A stretch of DNA of 64,000 bases from Phascolarctobacterium sp. (GTDB taxonomy: Bacteria; Bacillota; Negativicutes; Acidaminococcales; Acidaminococcaceae): assembly GCA_017467905.1 (NCBI GenBank), contig JAFUKD010000001.1, forward strand, positions 24,668 through 88,667, in the 5' to 3' direction. Positions 9,126-18,759 of the stretch are shown here, one piece after another (position 1 is the first letter of the stretch; each line of letters opens with the position of its first letter). Made by a program: the position numbers and the translations under genes. The notes under the pieces are model-generated. The model had not been told where the DNA came from and did no database searches. It saw only the letters and a program-made list of their open reading frames with translations.

Positions 9126-9914
9126 ATGAAAATATACGCCTTACTGGAAAACATTTCTAACGACGAAAGCCTTGCCTGCGAACATGGCTTGAGCCTGTAC
9201 ATAGAAGCTGACGGCAAAAAGATTTTGTTCGACACAGGTGCTTCTGACTTATTCGCAATCAACGCCGAGAAAATGGGCATTGACCTGAAAGCGGTAGACT
9301 TCGCTGTTATTTCTCACGGACATTACGATCATGGCGGTGGCTTGAAAAAATTTATTGAACTGAATGAGACAGCGCCCATCTACATCAGCGACAAGGGCTT
9401 TGACCAATACTATTCCGGCACAGATTTTAACGTAAGCATTCCCGAAGGCTTGGCTGGTAACGAACGCTTCGTTCTCACTTCCGCCCCTATCAAGCTTTCT
9501 GAAAATATTACCCTGCTCAACTGCAACGAACGTCAGGCAAAATACTACGCCGACACCTACGGCTTAAACAAGCTTGTTAACGGTGAGTTTATTCCTGACG
9601 ACTTCCTCCACGAGCAGTACCTTATTATTGAAGAAAATGGTAAGCGCATTGTCATTAGCGGCTGTTCTCACAAGGGCATCCTTAATATTATGGAATGGCT
9701 ACAGCCAGACATCCTTGTTGGCGGCTTCCACTTCTTCCGCCTTACTACTGCAGGCGAAGATGCGTTAACCCTAGACAAATCTGCAAATATTCTTAACCAG
9801 CACAACGCAACCTACTACACCTGCCATTGCACCGGCGTAGAACAGTATGAGTATCTTAAAGCCCAAATGCCCAAGCTGAACTACCTCGCCACCGGCGACA
9901 TCATTGAATTTTAA
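9126..9914 (+). CDS. MBL-fold metallohydrolase, COG1237 (DHPS-like) type
   Basis: A 262-residue metallo-beta-lactamase fold protein. The metal site is seen in SHGHYDHGGG (HxHxDH), GCSHKG and the C-terminal CHCTG. GLSLYIEADGKKILFDTGAS is the start typical of COG1237, whose archaeal member makes a methanopterin precursor; the substrate here is unknown. The ATG at 9126 follows AAAGGAGTG and beats the upstream ATG at 9069. The gene runs divergently from hyfB and ends at a terminator shared with the convergent gene. Confidence 0.8.
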   Translation: MKIYALLENISNDESLACEHGLSLYIEADGKKILFDTGASDLFAINAEKMGIDLKAVDFAVISHGHYDHGGGLKKFIELNETAPIYISDKGFDQYYSGTDFNVSIPEGLAGNERFVLTSAPIKLSENITLLNCNERQAKYYADTYGLNKLVNGEFIPDDFLHEQYLIIEENGKRIVISGCSHKGILNIMEWLQPDILVGGFHFFRLTTAGEDALTLDKSANILNQHNATYYTCHCTGVEQYEYLKAQMPKLNYLATGDIIEF

Positions 9915-9926
9915 AACATAAGTAAG

Positions 9927-9965
9927 AAAAGAGTACACTACGAGTCAATTCGTAATGTACTCTTT
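9927..9965. terminator. Bidirectional terminator between convergent genes
   Basis: AAAAGAGTACA-TACGA pairs with TTCGTA-TGTACTCTTT and is flanked by an A-tract and a T-tract. It serves the MBL gene (+) and the P-loop/Asp23 gene (-), whose stop is at 9972. Confidence 0.75.
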
Positions 9966-9971
9966 CAATCT

Positions 9972-10805
9972 TTACAGCACCTTTTCTTTTTTAACAGAAA
10001 GGCTTCTGATGGACACGTTCACATTCTTCACCTGCATTGCCGTCATATATTCAACCTTTTCTTTTATCTTAGCCTGCAGCTGACGAGTGATGGTAAAGAT
10101 GTTCATCCCATAGAACAGAATAACCTCCATGGAAATGGTAATCCCCTTACTGTCAGTACGACGACGGATACGCACATTCATTACCTTGTCCACGCCCAAC
10201 ATCTTGTTGGCAATAATTTCAATAATACTTTCAATAGCAGTATCCGCAATGAGCAGCTTGCCATAAAAACTGAAAGCAGGACGAACGATGGAACGGTCAG
10301 CATCCTTTTTCTCACGGCGCTGCTTGGAAAAAATATTGTAGGGCAAATCTGCAAAATAGCCAGTAAAATGAGGCTTGAGCTCTACGGAGGGCACAGGCAC
10401 AATATGCTTGCCTTCCTGCAAGCGGGAATGACGTGCCTTCTTAATCTCGGACTTAGTTGCAATCTGACTGATGTAGACAGTTTTCACAGGAGCATCCAGA
10501 TTAAGCCTATTACAGATTTTCTTAATCATATTGTCAGAGGTAGCAATGATTAGCAGCCTGCGAATATTATTCTTGCCTAAAGCCTCACGCACCACTCTAG
10601 CGTGCTCGTTATCCGTAAAGATTGCGCGCTTTACTGCCTGTATTCTGTTTTCTTCATTCTTAGCAGACGTGCCTGCTAAGATTCTTGTTCCCTTAATTAG
10701 GAGACCATCATCAATAATGGCATCACATTTATTATCAAAGGCAACCCCAATGGCGCGGTGGCTTTTGCCCGTACCGCTAGGACCAACAAAGGCAACAACT
10801 TCCAC
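9972..10805 (-). CDS. P-loop NTPase fused to Asp23/Gls24 domain
   Basis: A 277-residue protein with two parts. The N-terminal ~160 residues begin with VVAFVGPSGTGKSHRAIGVA, a Walker A motif, followed by a nucleotide-handling fold with LLIIATSDN. From about 180 on, the sequence matches the Asp23/Gls24 (DUF322) pattern: an alpha-beta unit LIADTAIESIIEIIANKMLGVDKV, then alternating strands and MTAMQVKNVNVSIRSL, comparable to the family's TGLxVxxVNVxV. Asp23 domains normally stand alone in envelope-stress proteins. No signal peptide is seen. It is last in a run with the PHP, pepA and NlpC/P60 genes. The function is unknown; a role linked to the cell envelope is inference. Confidence 0.7.
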   Translation of the reverse strand: MEVVAFVGPSGTGKSHRAIGVAFDNKCDAIIDDGLLIKGTRILAGTSAKNEENRIQAVKRAIFTDNEHARVVREALGKNNIRRLLIIATSDNMIKKICNRLNLDAPVKTVYISQIATKSEIKKARHSRLQEGKHIVPVPSVELKPHFTGYFADLPYNIFSKQRREKKDADRSIVRPAFSFYGKLLIADTAIESIIEIIANKMLGVDKVMNVRIRRRTDSKGITISMEVILFYGMNIFTITRQLQAKIKEKVEYMTAMQVKNVNVSIRSLSVKKEKVL

Positions 10806-10831
10806 AACGACCTGCCTGCCTTTCTAATTTT

Positions 10832-11647
10832 TTATTTATATTGTATCACACCTGCAACATTTTGCCACTCTACCTTAAATATTCCCAACTCCTTCGGGAA
10901 TCTGTCAGGTATACCATGAAAATCGCTGCCCCCACTTACAAGCAGGTTGTACTTCTGCGCCAGCGCCAACCACTTTTTCTGTGCGGCTTCATCTGCACTG
11001 GGATGATAGACTTCAATACCATCAAAGTCAAATGTGGTTACCAAGCGTTCCGGCAAGGAAGCATCTGTTAGCTCACTGGGGTGAGCAAGAATGGCAATGC
11101 CCCCTGCTCCATGAATAAGCTCCACTGCTTCTTCCGGAGAAAGCTTTGGCTGTGGAACATAAGCAGGCCCGCCCCGACGAAGCAAGGCATCGAAGACTTC
11201 CTGCACATTTTCAAAATACCCCTTAGCTACTAACGCCTTGGCAACGTGAGGTCTACCCACCGCTCTGTTTTTGGGGTCACAGGCTTCAACCTCAATATCA
11301 TAGCCCAAATTATGCAGCTTCTCCAGCATTTTCAGAAGGCGTGTTTCACGGGCGTGGCGCATCTCATTCATCTTAGCTAAAAGAGGAGCGTAGTCCATGC
11401 GCACATGGTACGCCAGCACATGCACGCTGTCATCAGCATACTGCGTTCCCAGTTCCACTCCGGTAATAACCCGCAAGCTATTACCTAAAGCAGCTGCCTC
11501 TTTCTGTGCTTCTTCCACACCATTCCAAGAATCGTGGTCAGTAACAGCAAGAACCTTCAAACCCTTTGCCATTGCCTCCCGTACTAACTGGGCAGGTGTG
11601 TAACGTCCATCTGAAAATGTACTATGAGTATGTAAATCAACCAACAT
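10832..11647 (-). CDS. PHP-domain phosphoesterase (nucleoside 3',5'-bisphosphate phosphatase type)
   Basis: A 271-residue PHP metal-dependent phosphoesterase. Metal ligands are visible in DLHTHSTFSDG at the N-terminus, VTDHDSW, HVLAYHV, ILAHPSEL and GGSDFHG at the end. This is the YciV/RNase AM-like group that hydrolyses 3',5'-bisphosphonucleotides or trims RNA 5' ends; the exact substrate is inferred from family. The start codon overlaps the pepA stop (TAATG), so translation is coupled. Confidence 0.82.
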   Translation of the reverse strand: MLVDLHTHSTFSDGRYTPAQLVREAMAKGLKVLAVTDHDSWNGVEEAQKEAAALGNSLRVITGVELGTQYADDSVHVLAYHVRMDYAPLLAKMNEMRHARETRLLKMLEKLHNLGYDIEVEACDPKNRAVGRPHVAKALVAKGYFENVQEVFDALLRRGGPAYVPQPKLSPEEAVELIHGAGGIAILAHPSELTDASLPERLVTTFDFDGIEVYHPSADEAAQKKWLALAQKYNLLVSGGSDFHGIPDRFPKELGIFKVEWQNVAGVIQYK

Positions 11648-13131
11648 TATAAAGTACCTGCGTATCTAATCAGGGTCATAGTGCCAAAGCCGGTACCACC
11701 CTTTACCTTAAAGCCAGCTGTCTTAGTTGCGGTAGAAGTACCGCCAATATCGAGGTGCGCCCATTCCACACCTTCCTTGACAAATTCACCAATGAACAAG
11801 CCACCGGTGATGCAGCCGCCTGCACGCCCTGCACTGTTAAGCAAATCAGCAACGTCACTCTTAATTGCTTCCTTACATTCCGGCAAGGACGGTAACTGCC
11901 AGAAGCCTTCTCCTGCTTTTTTGCCTGCGTCCTTAATGGCTTCTGCCAAAGCATCCGTATTCGTAATAATGCCACTGGTTTCGTTGCCCAAGGCAATAAT
12001 TACCGCGCCTGTTAATGTAGCAATGTCAATAACACGAACAGCACCTTGCTCGCAAGCGTACCATACCGCGTCAGCCAAAACCATTCTGCCCTCTGCATCA
12101 GTGTTCACAACTTCAATGGTCTTACCATTGGCAGCCTTCACCACGTCGCCGGGGCGCTGGGCATTACCGCCAGGCATATTCTCTGCGCAGGAAAGAACGG
12201 CAAGCAAATTACAGGGCAGCTTCATTTGGGCAATAGCCTGCACAGCACCAAGAACAGCACCTGCTCCCGCCATATCGTCCTTCATCTCACCCATGTTCTC
12301 TCCCGGTTTAATAGAGATACCACCACTGTCAAAGGTAATACCTTTACCCACGAAAGCAGTGTAAGGCGCATCACCTGCGCCATTATATTTTAAAGTAATC
12401 AAACGCGGAGGGTTCTTGCTACCCTGACCAACTGCAAGAATAGCATTCATGCCTTTGGCAGCCAAAGTTTCTTCATCTAATACTTCGATTTCTAAATTAT
12501 ATGCTTCCGCCACCTTGCGAGCTTCTTCCGCCATAACAGCAGGGTTCACCCAGTTACCGGGACGATTCACCAAATTACGTGTTAGGGTTACACCCTTAGC
12601 AATGGCTTCTGCCTGCGCCAAAACCTGTGAGCCATTTTCAACAGCACTGGTAATCTGAACCGTGCAGGAAGTAGCAGGCTTGCTTTCACCCTTACATTCA
12701 GTGAAGCTGTAAGCGCCAAGGTACAATCCTTCTGCAATAGCTTGCAGATAATGAGCTCTGGTAGCCTTCAAGAGCAGGGGCACTGCTACGATAGCAGTAG
12801 TAGCCTTTTGTTTTTGCAAAGTGCGTACCGCCGCACCTGCTGCCTTGCGAAAATTGGCGGGCGTACACTCCTTACCCTCGCCACAGCCTACGATTGTTAA
12901 CTGCACAAGCTTATCCCCTTGAAAGAGTGCCAGCTCATGCACGCTTTCCACTTCATAAAAATCAGGATATCTGTTTATCAAAGCCTTTACTGCAGCCTGC
13001 AGTTCTTCCGGCAAATTTATCTTGCCAATACCTGCCACACATTCCTTGCACAGCAAAACCACAATGCTTTCAGCAGCTTCATATTCTACTGTTTGGAAAT
13101 CAATGGCAGTACATTCAATATTATTAAGCAT
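11647..13131 (-). CDS. pepA: Leucyl aminopeptidase (M17)
   Basis: A 494-residue cytosolic M17 zinc/manganese aminopeptidase that removes N-terminal residues from peptides. The signature NTDAEGRMVLAD and the metal/catalytic segments VGKGITFDSGGISIKP and DDMAGAGAV are all present, and the length is normal. It lies 15 bp after the NlpC/P60 gene and overlaps the PHP gene by one base, so the three are cotranscribed. Confidence 0.95.
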   Translation of the reverse strand: MLNNIECTAIDFQTVEYEAAESIVVLLCKECVAGIGKINLPEELQAAVKALINRYPDFYEVESVHELALFQGDKLVQLTIVGCGEGKECTPANFRKAAGAAVRTLQKQKATTAIVAVPLLLKATRAHYLQAIAEGLYLGAYSFTECKGESKPATSCTVQITSAVENGSQVLAQAEAIAKGVTLTRNLVNRPGNWVNPAVMAEEARKVAEAYNLEIEVLDEETLAAKGMNAILAVGQGSKNPPRLITLKYNGAGDAPYTAFVGKGITFDSGGISIKPGENMGEMKDDMAGAGAVLGAVQAIAQMKLPCNLLAVLSCAENMPGGNAQRPGDVVKAANGKTIEVVNTDAEGRMVLADAVWYACEQGAVRVIDIATLTGAVIIALGNETSGIITNTDALAEAIKDAGKKAGEGFWQLPSLPECKEAIKSDVADLLNSAGRAGGCITGGLFIGEFVKEGVEWAHLDIGGTSTATKTAGFKVKGGTGFGTMTLIRYAGTL

Positions 13132-13146
13132 TTTTAGAAACTCCTT

Positions 13147-14433
13147 TTATTTATACTCTATTGCTGTAGTCAAATCGCCCAGCATGCTATTGCCGGTGTG
13201 ACGTCCCAATGTCAAATCGCTTACTACAACACGCATAGTCCTTATGGTTTTACCATTATTATAGTAGCTTCCCAAGGAATGTAGTACAAAAGGCACATCA
13301 TTAGATTTACCCAAGTACAACATGCAGTGACCATCCATGTACAAGCCTGCACCGGGAACCAACTGCTTAATGGCAGTTAGCCTGCCTTCGTCATCCATTC
13401 TTCCTAAATCGATATGGATACCGGCACTGCTTTCCTGTTCATCTGCGTTACGAGGAAGATAAATACCAACGGTACGATAAACATTATAAAGCAGGCTTGA
13501 ACAATCCACACTATTTTTCAAGCCACCCCAACCATAGGGCATACCATAGAATTTAAATGCACCACGCAGAATATTATTAGAAGTATAAGACAGGTACCCT
13601 TCGTTCAGAGCAACGCTTTTGGCAACCTTAACCTTTACCTTGTCCAAATTACCATCCTTACCACGACCGGCAACATTTAAAACATAACCTGCTTCTTCTA
13701 CATGATGGATGGGGATGCGGCTGCCCTGCTGGTATTCTACAGTCTCGCCCCAAGTTTTCAGCTTCACGCTCTTACCAACAACTACTACAAATTTTTTAGG
13801 AGCAACATACTGCAGCCAAGTTCCCCTATCTGTAAAGGCAATATCGTAAGTGCTAACCCAGCCACTATAATTTACTGATTGCACATAATGAAATTGTCCG
13901 TTCTCACTAGTGTGCAGCACAACCACCGGCTCGCAAGGGTCCAAGGCTGTTTCCTGCAGGGCATCAAAATCTTTATCTGCCGCAAAATAGAATAAGCCCT
14001 CACCCGTAGGAAGATTGCGTAAATTACTGCGCCTTACTACAACGGCGTACTTAACTTCCACATTGCTGGCAACAGCCGAAGCATTTACTTGCTGGCGCAG
14101 GATGCCTTTGTAATTATCGCTTACCTTATTGCCACGCAGATACAAATCTTCATCTAAAGCCTCAAAATTACTAATTCTGTTTTTTACGGCGCGTCCCTTA
14201 ACAGTTTCAGGATAATCTGCCAAATCAATCACTGTTGGCGAAGCCTTACGGATAGCTTTATTGAAAGCCTCCACTCCTTTGGCATCCAACATTACAGTAT
14301 CTCCATCCGTATTATTTTCTATCCAGTAATCAGCAGTAACCAGCTTGCTGAAATTTGTAATACCCGCTGCATTTGCCGGCATAGCTACGCAACACAGACA
14401 AAGCATGCACAAGCATAAAAATCTTTTGAGCAA
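13147..14433 (-). CDS. Secreted SH3-NlpC/P60 (C40) cell-wall hydrolase
   Basis: About 428 residues. A signal peptide (KRFLCLCMLCLCCVAMPANA) is followed by an N-terminal stabilising region, two SH3b-like stretches (AVVVRRSNLRNLPTGEG and a later one with VGKSVKLKTWG) and an NlpC/P60 catalytic domain. The nucleophile is Cys in YGWGGLKNSVDCSSL and the His is in DGHCMLYLG. The family cleaves gamma-D-Glu-diamino-acid bonds in peptidoglycan in the periplasm. I prefer TTG at 14433, 8 bp after AAGGAG; GTG at 14442 overlaps that site. Its position after dapA, and before pepA, suggests a loose link to diaminopimelate and wall turnover. Confidence 0.82.
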   Translation of the reverse strand: MLKRFLCLCMLCLCCVAMPANAAGITNFSKLVTADYWIENNTDGDTVMLDAKGVEAFNKAIRKASPTVIDLADYPETVKGRAVKNRISNFEALDEDLYLRGNKVSDNYKGILRQQVNASAVASNVEVKYAVVVRRSNLRNLPTGEGLFYFAADKDFDALQETALDPCEPVVVLHTSENGQFHYVQSVNYSGWVSTYDIAFTDRGTWLQYVAPKKFVVVVGKSVKLKTWGETVEYQQGSRIPIHHVEEAGYVLNVAGRGKDGNLDKVKVKVAKSVALNEGYLSYTSNNILRGAFKFYGMPYGWGGLKNSVDCSSLLYNVYRTVGIYLPRNADEQESSAGIHIDLGRMDDEGRLTAIKQLVPGAGLYMDGHCMLYLGKSNDVPFVLHSLGSYYNNGKTIRTMRVVVSDLTLGRHTGNSMLGDLTTAIEYK

Positions 14434-14550
14434 GACAGACACTCCTTCCTATTTCTTTCGTACTTATTTAAATTCGGTACTATTAAGAAAATTCCTGCCT
14501 ACCTCTTATCGTAAAAGGAAGGAACATTTAGAGGATGATTATAAAGCAGA

Positions 14551-14587
14551 ACTCCCTCAGGCATCGCATAGCAATGACGGAGGGAGT
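14551..14587. repeat. Short inverted repeat after dapA (CCTCCGTCATTGC type)
   Basis: ACTCCCTC and GAGGGAGT flank a 21-base loop between dapA and the NlpC/P60 gene. The loop on the minus strand reads CCGTCATTGCTATGCG. A related stretch, TTCCGTCATTGCTAAGC, follows the ApbC gene at about 41558. It may serve as a weak terminator or be the remnant of a small dispersed repeat. Confidence 0.45.
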
Positions 14588-14629
14588 ATATTTTACTTTA
14601 AGATTTAAATGGTAACTACAATATGTTTA

Positions 14630-15523
14630 CTATATTAAACCGTATTCCGCAAGAATAGCATCCAATTTTTCTGCGTTGACAGCGCTGAGAGGAGTAAGCG
14701 GCAAGCGCGGATTACCTGCATAAATACCTGTAACCTTGGTTACTGCATATTTTACAGGGATGGGATTGCTTTCAATAAACATGGAGCTTGCCAGAGGAAC
14801 AAGCTTTTTGTTAAGCTCAGCTGCTTCTGCAACCTTGCCTTCACTGTACAAACGCATTACATCCTGCAGCATTTGACCACCGATGTTACCCAATACGGAA
14901 ATTACACCGCGAGCACCAACGGACATAAAGGGAAGAACTAAACCGTCGTCACCGCTGTAAATGGTAACATTGTCCGGAAGCCCGCGGAAGAGTTCTGCAG
15001 TTTGCGCTACATTGCCGGCAGCTTCCTTCACTGCAACAATGTTGGGGAACTCTGCTGCTAAGCGGGCAATGGTCTTAGGTTCGATATTAGAACCTGTACG
15101 ACCAGGAACATTGTAAACAATAATAGGCAGGCTTGTGGATTTAGCCACAGCTGCAAAATGTTGATAGTACCCTTCTTGAGTAGGTTTGTTGTAGTAAGGG
15201 CCAACAACTAACAAGCCATCAACACCGCAGGCTTCCACTGCGTTAATCAGTTCAATGGTGCTTGCAGTGCAGTTGGTACCTGCACCTACGATTACAGGAG
15301 CACGACCATTCACACGTTCCACAACCGCTTTCAGTACAGCAATCTTTTCATCCATAAACATAGTAGCTGCTTCACCAGTGGAGCCTTCAACAACCAAACC
15401 ATCACTACCATTTGCCAATAACCACTCTGCAAAATCAGCTGCTGCTTCGCAGTTAACGCTACCATCTTCGTTAAAGGGAGTAACCATTGCCGTCAACAAT
15501 CTACCAAAATATGCTTCTGCCAT
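14630..15523 (-). CDS. dapA: 4-hydroxy-tetrahydrodipicolinate synthase
   Basis: A 297-residue TIM-barrel lyase condensing pyruvate with aspartate semialdehyde. The Schiff-base Lys is K166 in IVAVKEAAGN, the Tyr of the catalytic triad is Y137 in IVYNVPGRTG, and the GSTGE motif is at 48-51. It is the fourth gene of the lysine/DAP operon, separated from lysC by a 120-bp hairpin repeat that may tune its expression relative to lysC. Confidence 0.96.
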   Translation of the reverse strand: MAEAYFGRLLTAMVTPFNEDGSVNCEAAADFAEWLLANGSDGLVVEGSTGEAATMFMDEKIAVLKAVVERVNGRAPVIVGAGTNCTASTIELINAVEACGVDGLLVVGPYYNKPTQEGYYQHFAAVAKSTSLPIIVYNVPGRTGSNIEPKTIARLAAEFPNIVAVKEAAGNVAQTAELFRGLPDNVTIYSGDDGLVLPFMSVGARGVISVLGNIGGQMLQDVMRLYSEGKVAEAAELNKKLVPLASSMFIESNPIPVKYAVTKVTGIYAGNPRLPLTPLSAVNAEKLDAILAEYGLI

Positions 15524-15564
15524 TTTATTTCACCTCATAACAATCTATTATAACTATCTTCATT

Positions 15565-15685
15565 AAACTTTTCAGAAGTACTGTATAGCTAGGCGGAACA
15601 AGATTGTGCAGCGCCAGCGTACTAGAAGTACGTCAAGCAAGCAATCGTAGTTCCAACAACGCTAGACTGTGCTTATGGAAGGTTT
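15565..15685 (-). repeat. Hairpin repeat, copy A (lysC-dapA)
   Basis: A 121-bp imperfect palindrome. The outer arms are AAACTTTTCAGAAGTACTG and, on the other strand, AAACCTTCCATAAGCACAG. The core GGCGGAACAAGATTG and GTACGTCAAGCAAGCAATC is shared with the other copies. The right end overlaps the lysC stop codon. Confidence 0.85.
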
Positions 15686-16904
15686 ATAGTTTAAATGCTT
15701 CGTGCAACGCCTTAACAGCTTCCACCAAATGTTCCTCTTTGATAATTGCAGAAATAGTAGTGTCGCTGTCCACAGTTTGCAAGATTGCAATCTTCTTGCC
15801 AGCCAATGCTGCAACGAAGGTAGCCATAACGCCGGGAACACCGCGCATTGCGTTACCAACAACGGTAACCTTACCGCAGCCAGTGTTCAGAACATATTTA
15901 AATTCAGTATTATCAAGAACTTCACAGGTGCGTTCCACATCAGGAGTGAAGACTGCAAACATTGCTTCTTTTTCAGAAAGGTTCAAGCTACCAACAGAAA
16001 TTCCTGCGGAAGCAAGGTCTTCAAACAATTTTCTACCAGCGGATATATCCTCCGGATTCAAAGCAATACGGAATTGAGCCAAATCGCTCAAGCTTGCTAC
16101 GCCACTTGCCATATTGTCACTAATGCTGATATCGCTCCCCAAACCTCCGGCAGCACGTTCATTAGTAATAATAGTACCAGGTGCATCACTAAAGGTGGAC
16201 TTAACAATCAGGGGAACATTGCTGCTCATAGCAATTTCTACTGCACGAGGATGAATAACCTTTGCGCCATTGTGTGCCATTTGGCAAACCTCTGCGTAAG
16301 AAATTTGTTCCAAAATGCTTGCACCTTCTACGATGCGGGGGTCAGCAGTCATGATGCCATCAACGTCAGTGTAGATTTCTACAAAATCTGCGTGCATAGC
16401 TGCGCCCAAGGCTGCTGCAGTAGTGTCACTGCCACCACGACCAAGAGTGGTAAATTTAAAGTTATTCTCAGTTACACCTTGGAAGCCGCAAACAACAGGA
16501 ATAATACCGGATTCCAACAAGTGATGTAAATTGGCAACGTTAATATTTTTAATACGAGCTGCGCCAAATTGAGAATCGGTGATAATACCTGCTTGACCAC
16601 CGGTGAGCGCCATAGCATTGATGCCATGCTTTTGCAGATGAGCTGCCATGATGCAGGAAGAAATGATTTCGCCACAGCACATCATAACATCCATTTCACG
16701 AGGGTTAACAGAAATATTTTCTTCCTTTAATACATCAATTAAGGTGTCAGTTGCATAGGGTGCCCCCTTGCGACCCATAGCAGAAACTACCACGATGGGA
16801 GCATAGCCCTTTTGAATAGCTTGTTGAATTTTATCTTTAACAGCGATACGAGATTCCTCGCTTGCTACGGAAGTACCGCCAAATTTTTGCACTATGATTT
16901 TCAT
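15684..16904 (-). CDS. lysC: Aspartate kinase
   Basis: A 406-residue kinase that phosphorylates aspartate in the first step to lysine/DAP, threonine and methionine. KFGGTSVA is at residues 7-14, the substrate loop GRGGSDTTAAAL at about 155-166, and the C-terminal third forms two ACT domains (SVGSLNLSEKEAMFAVFTP and GKVTVVGNAMRGVPGV) for feedback control. No internal second start for a separate beta subunit was assessed. It is the third gene after the lysine riboswitch, 25 bp downstream of asd. Confidence 0.95.
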   Translation of the reverse strand: MKIIVQKFGGTSVASEESRIAVKDKIQQAIQKGYAPIVVVSAMGRKGAPYATDTLIDVLKEENISVNPREMDVMMCCGEIISSCIMAAHLQKHGINAMALTGGQAGIITDSQFGAARIKNINVANLHHLLESGIIPVVCGFQGVTENNFKFTTLGRGGSDTTAAALGAAMHADFVEIYTDVDGIMTADPRIVEGASILEQISYAEVCQMAHNGAKVIHPRAVEIAMSSNVPLIVKSTFSDAPGTIITNERAAGGLGSDISISDNMASGVASLSDLAQFRIALNPEDISAGRKLFEDLASAGISVGSLNLSEKEAMFAVFTPDVERTCEVLDNTEFKYVLNTGCGKVTVVGNAMRGVPGVMATFVAALAGKKIAILQTVDSDTTISAIIKEEHLVEAVKALHEAFKL

Positions 16905-16929
16905 TTACAATGTCTTCCCTTCACTTGGC

Positions 16930-17961
16930 TTAGATCCAGCCGTTTTTAATCATGGTTTCTGCAATTTGCAAGGTATTCAAGGCAGCGCCTTTACGGATTT
17001 GGTCGCCAACAACCCACAGGTTAAAGGTATTGGGATTGGATTCGTCACGGCGCAGACGACCGATGAAGCAGTCATCCTTGTCGGAAGTATACAGCGGCAT
17101 CGGGTACTCCTGTTCTTGAGGATTATCCAACATCTGTACACCGGGGAATGCTTCAATTGCCTTAATCATATCAGCCAATTCAAGGTCATGCTCAAACTCG
17201 ATGTTAACAGATTCACTATGGCTACGATATACGGGAACACGAACGGTGGTTGCAGTAATGCGCATGTCATAGTCTTCCATAATTTTTTGAGTTTCGTTAA
17301 TCATTTTCATTTCTTCCTTGGTGTAGAGGTTATCAAGGAATACGTCGATTTGCGGAATCAAGTTGAAGGCGATGGGATAGTGTTTTGCCAAGCTTGCAGA
17401 AGGCAGAATTTTAGCTACCATTTCTTTACCCTCGCTGTAAGCTTTTACTTGGTCGGTCAATTCGTCAACGCCTTCTTTACCAGCACCGGAAACAGCTTGA
17501 TAAGTGGATACTACTACGCGTTTAATCTTTGCCAAATCATACAAGGGTTTAAGTGCCATAACCATAATAATGGTAGAACAGTTGGGATTAGCGATAATGC
17601 CTTTATGTTTTAAGATTGCTTGGGGGTTAACTTCGGGAACAACCAGGGGAACTTCCGGATCCATACGGAAGGTACTGGAGTTATCAATTACAACAGCGCC
17701 TGCTTCCACAGCATAGGGAGCAAACTCTTTGGAGATACTACCGCCGGCAAACAGGGCAATATCAATACCCTTAAAGGAATCTTTAGTTGCTTCTTCAACA
17801 ACATAGGTTTTACCCATCAATTCGATTTCAGTACCTGCACTGCGTTTAGAAGCCAAAAGACGCAATTCATTGAACGGGAAATTACGTTCTTCGATAAGCT
17901 TTAAAAATTCGCCGCCTACCGCACCGGTAGCACCTAAAATAGCAACATTATATTTTTTCAT
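16930..17961 (-). CDS. asd: Aspartate-semialdehyde dehydrogenase
   Basis: A 343-residue NADPH-dependent reductase of aspartyl phosphate. The nucleotide loop ILGATGAVGGEFL is at the N-terminus, the nucleophilic Cys is in IANPNCSTIIMV, and the active-site His/Arg region includes RVPVYRSHSESVN. The length fits the Gram-positive-type Asd. It follows dapB by 21 bp, and an AGGAG precedes the start. Confidence 0.96.
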   Translation of the reverse strand: MKKYNVAILGATGAVGGEFLKLIEERNFPFNELRLLASKRSAGTEIELMGKTYVVEEATKDSFKGIDIALFAGGSISKEFAPYAVEAGAVVIDNSSTFRMDPEVPLVVPEVNPQAILKHKGIIANPNCSTIIMVMALKPLYDLAKIKRVVVSTYQAVSGAGKEGVDELTDQVKAYSEGKEMVAKILPSASLAKHYPIAFNLIPQIDVFLDNLYTKEEMKMINETQKIMEDYDMRITATTVRVPVYRSHSESVNIEFEHDLELADMIKAIEAFPGVQMLDNPQEQEYPMPLYTSDKDDCFIGRLRRDESNPNTFNLWVVGDQIRKGAALNTLQIAETMIKNGWI

Positions 17962-17982
17962 AATGTTCTCCTCCCCAATTAT

Positions 17983-18759
17983 TTACAGTAATTTGTCAAG
18001 TCCGTATACCAGACCTGTTCTATCCATAATCTTACGACAGCCAAGAGCTACACCCGGCATATAACATTCACGGTTGATAGGTTCAGTGCTGATTCTGAGC
18101 ACTTCGCCCTGCCCACCGAAGATAACTTCTTGAGAAGCAACATAGCCTGGAAGACGAATGCTGTGAATTTTCATGCCTTCGTAATCTGCGCCGCGGCAAC
18201 CTGCCATAGTTTCCTTTTCTTCGGGATGACCTTGCTTCATAGCCTCGCGTACCTCTGCAATCTTTTGTGCAGTGATGATTGCTGTACCGGAAGGTGCATC
18301 CAATTTTTTATCGTGATGTTTTTCAATGATTTCTACGTTAGAGAAGTATTTGGCAGCTTCACAAGCAAGCTTCATCATCACAACTGCGCCCAATGCAAAG
18401 TTAGGAGCAATCAAAAGCGCAGTGTTGTTTGCTTTAGCCAGGGCATCCAACTCGTCCAAATCAGCTTGCTTGAAGCCTGTTGTGCCTACAACGGCACGCA
18501 CCCCCAGCTTCAATACCTTACGCAAATTATCCATTACTACGTCAGGACGGGTGAAGTCTACAACAACATCAGGAGAGCAAGCTTGAATGGCAGCTTCCAA
18601 ATCAGTTTGGGTTGTCATTACTGTACCATTTTCCAATGCTATGTTGGCTTCTTTAATGTCTACAACTGCTGCTAATTCTAAATCAGTTTCAGAAACTACT
18701 TTTTTTACTACTTCGCTACCCATGCGCCCTAACGCACCATTTACCAATACGCGAATCAT
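17983..18759 (-). CDS. dapB: 4-hydroxy-tetrahydrodipicolinate reductase
   Basis: A 258-residue reductase. VLVNGALGRMGSEV is the NAD(P)H-binding loop, and EIIEKHHDKKLDAPSGTA holds the catalytic His and Lys plus the substrate-binding signature. It is the first gene of dapB-asd-lysC-dapA and lies 134 bp from a hairpin repeat, which itself abuts the lysine riboswitch terminator. Confidence 0.96.
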   Translation of the reverse strand: MIRVLVNGALGRMGSEVVKKVVSETDLELAAVVDIKEANIALENGTVMTTQTDLEAAIQACSPDVVVDFTRPDVVMDNLRKVLKLGVRAVVGTTGFKQADLDELDALAKANNTALLIAPNFALGAVVMMKLACEAAKYFSNVEIIEKHHDKKLDAPSGTAIITAQKIAEVREAMKQGHPEEKETMAGCRGADYEGMKIHSIRLPGYVASQEVIFGGQGEVLRISTEPINRECYMPGVALGCRKIMDRTGLVYGLDKLL

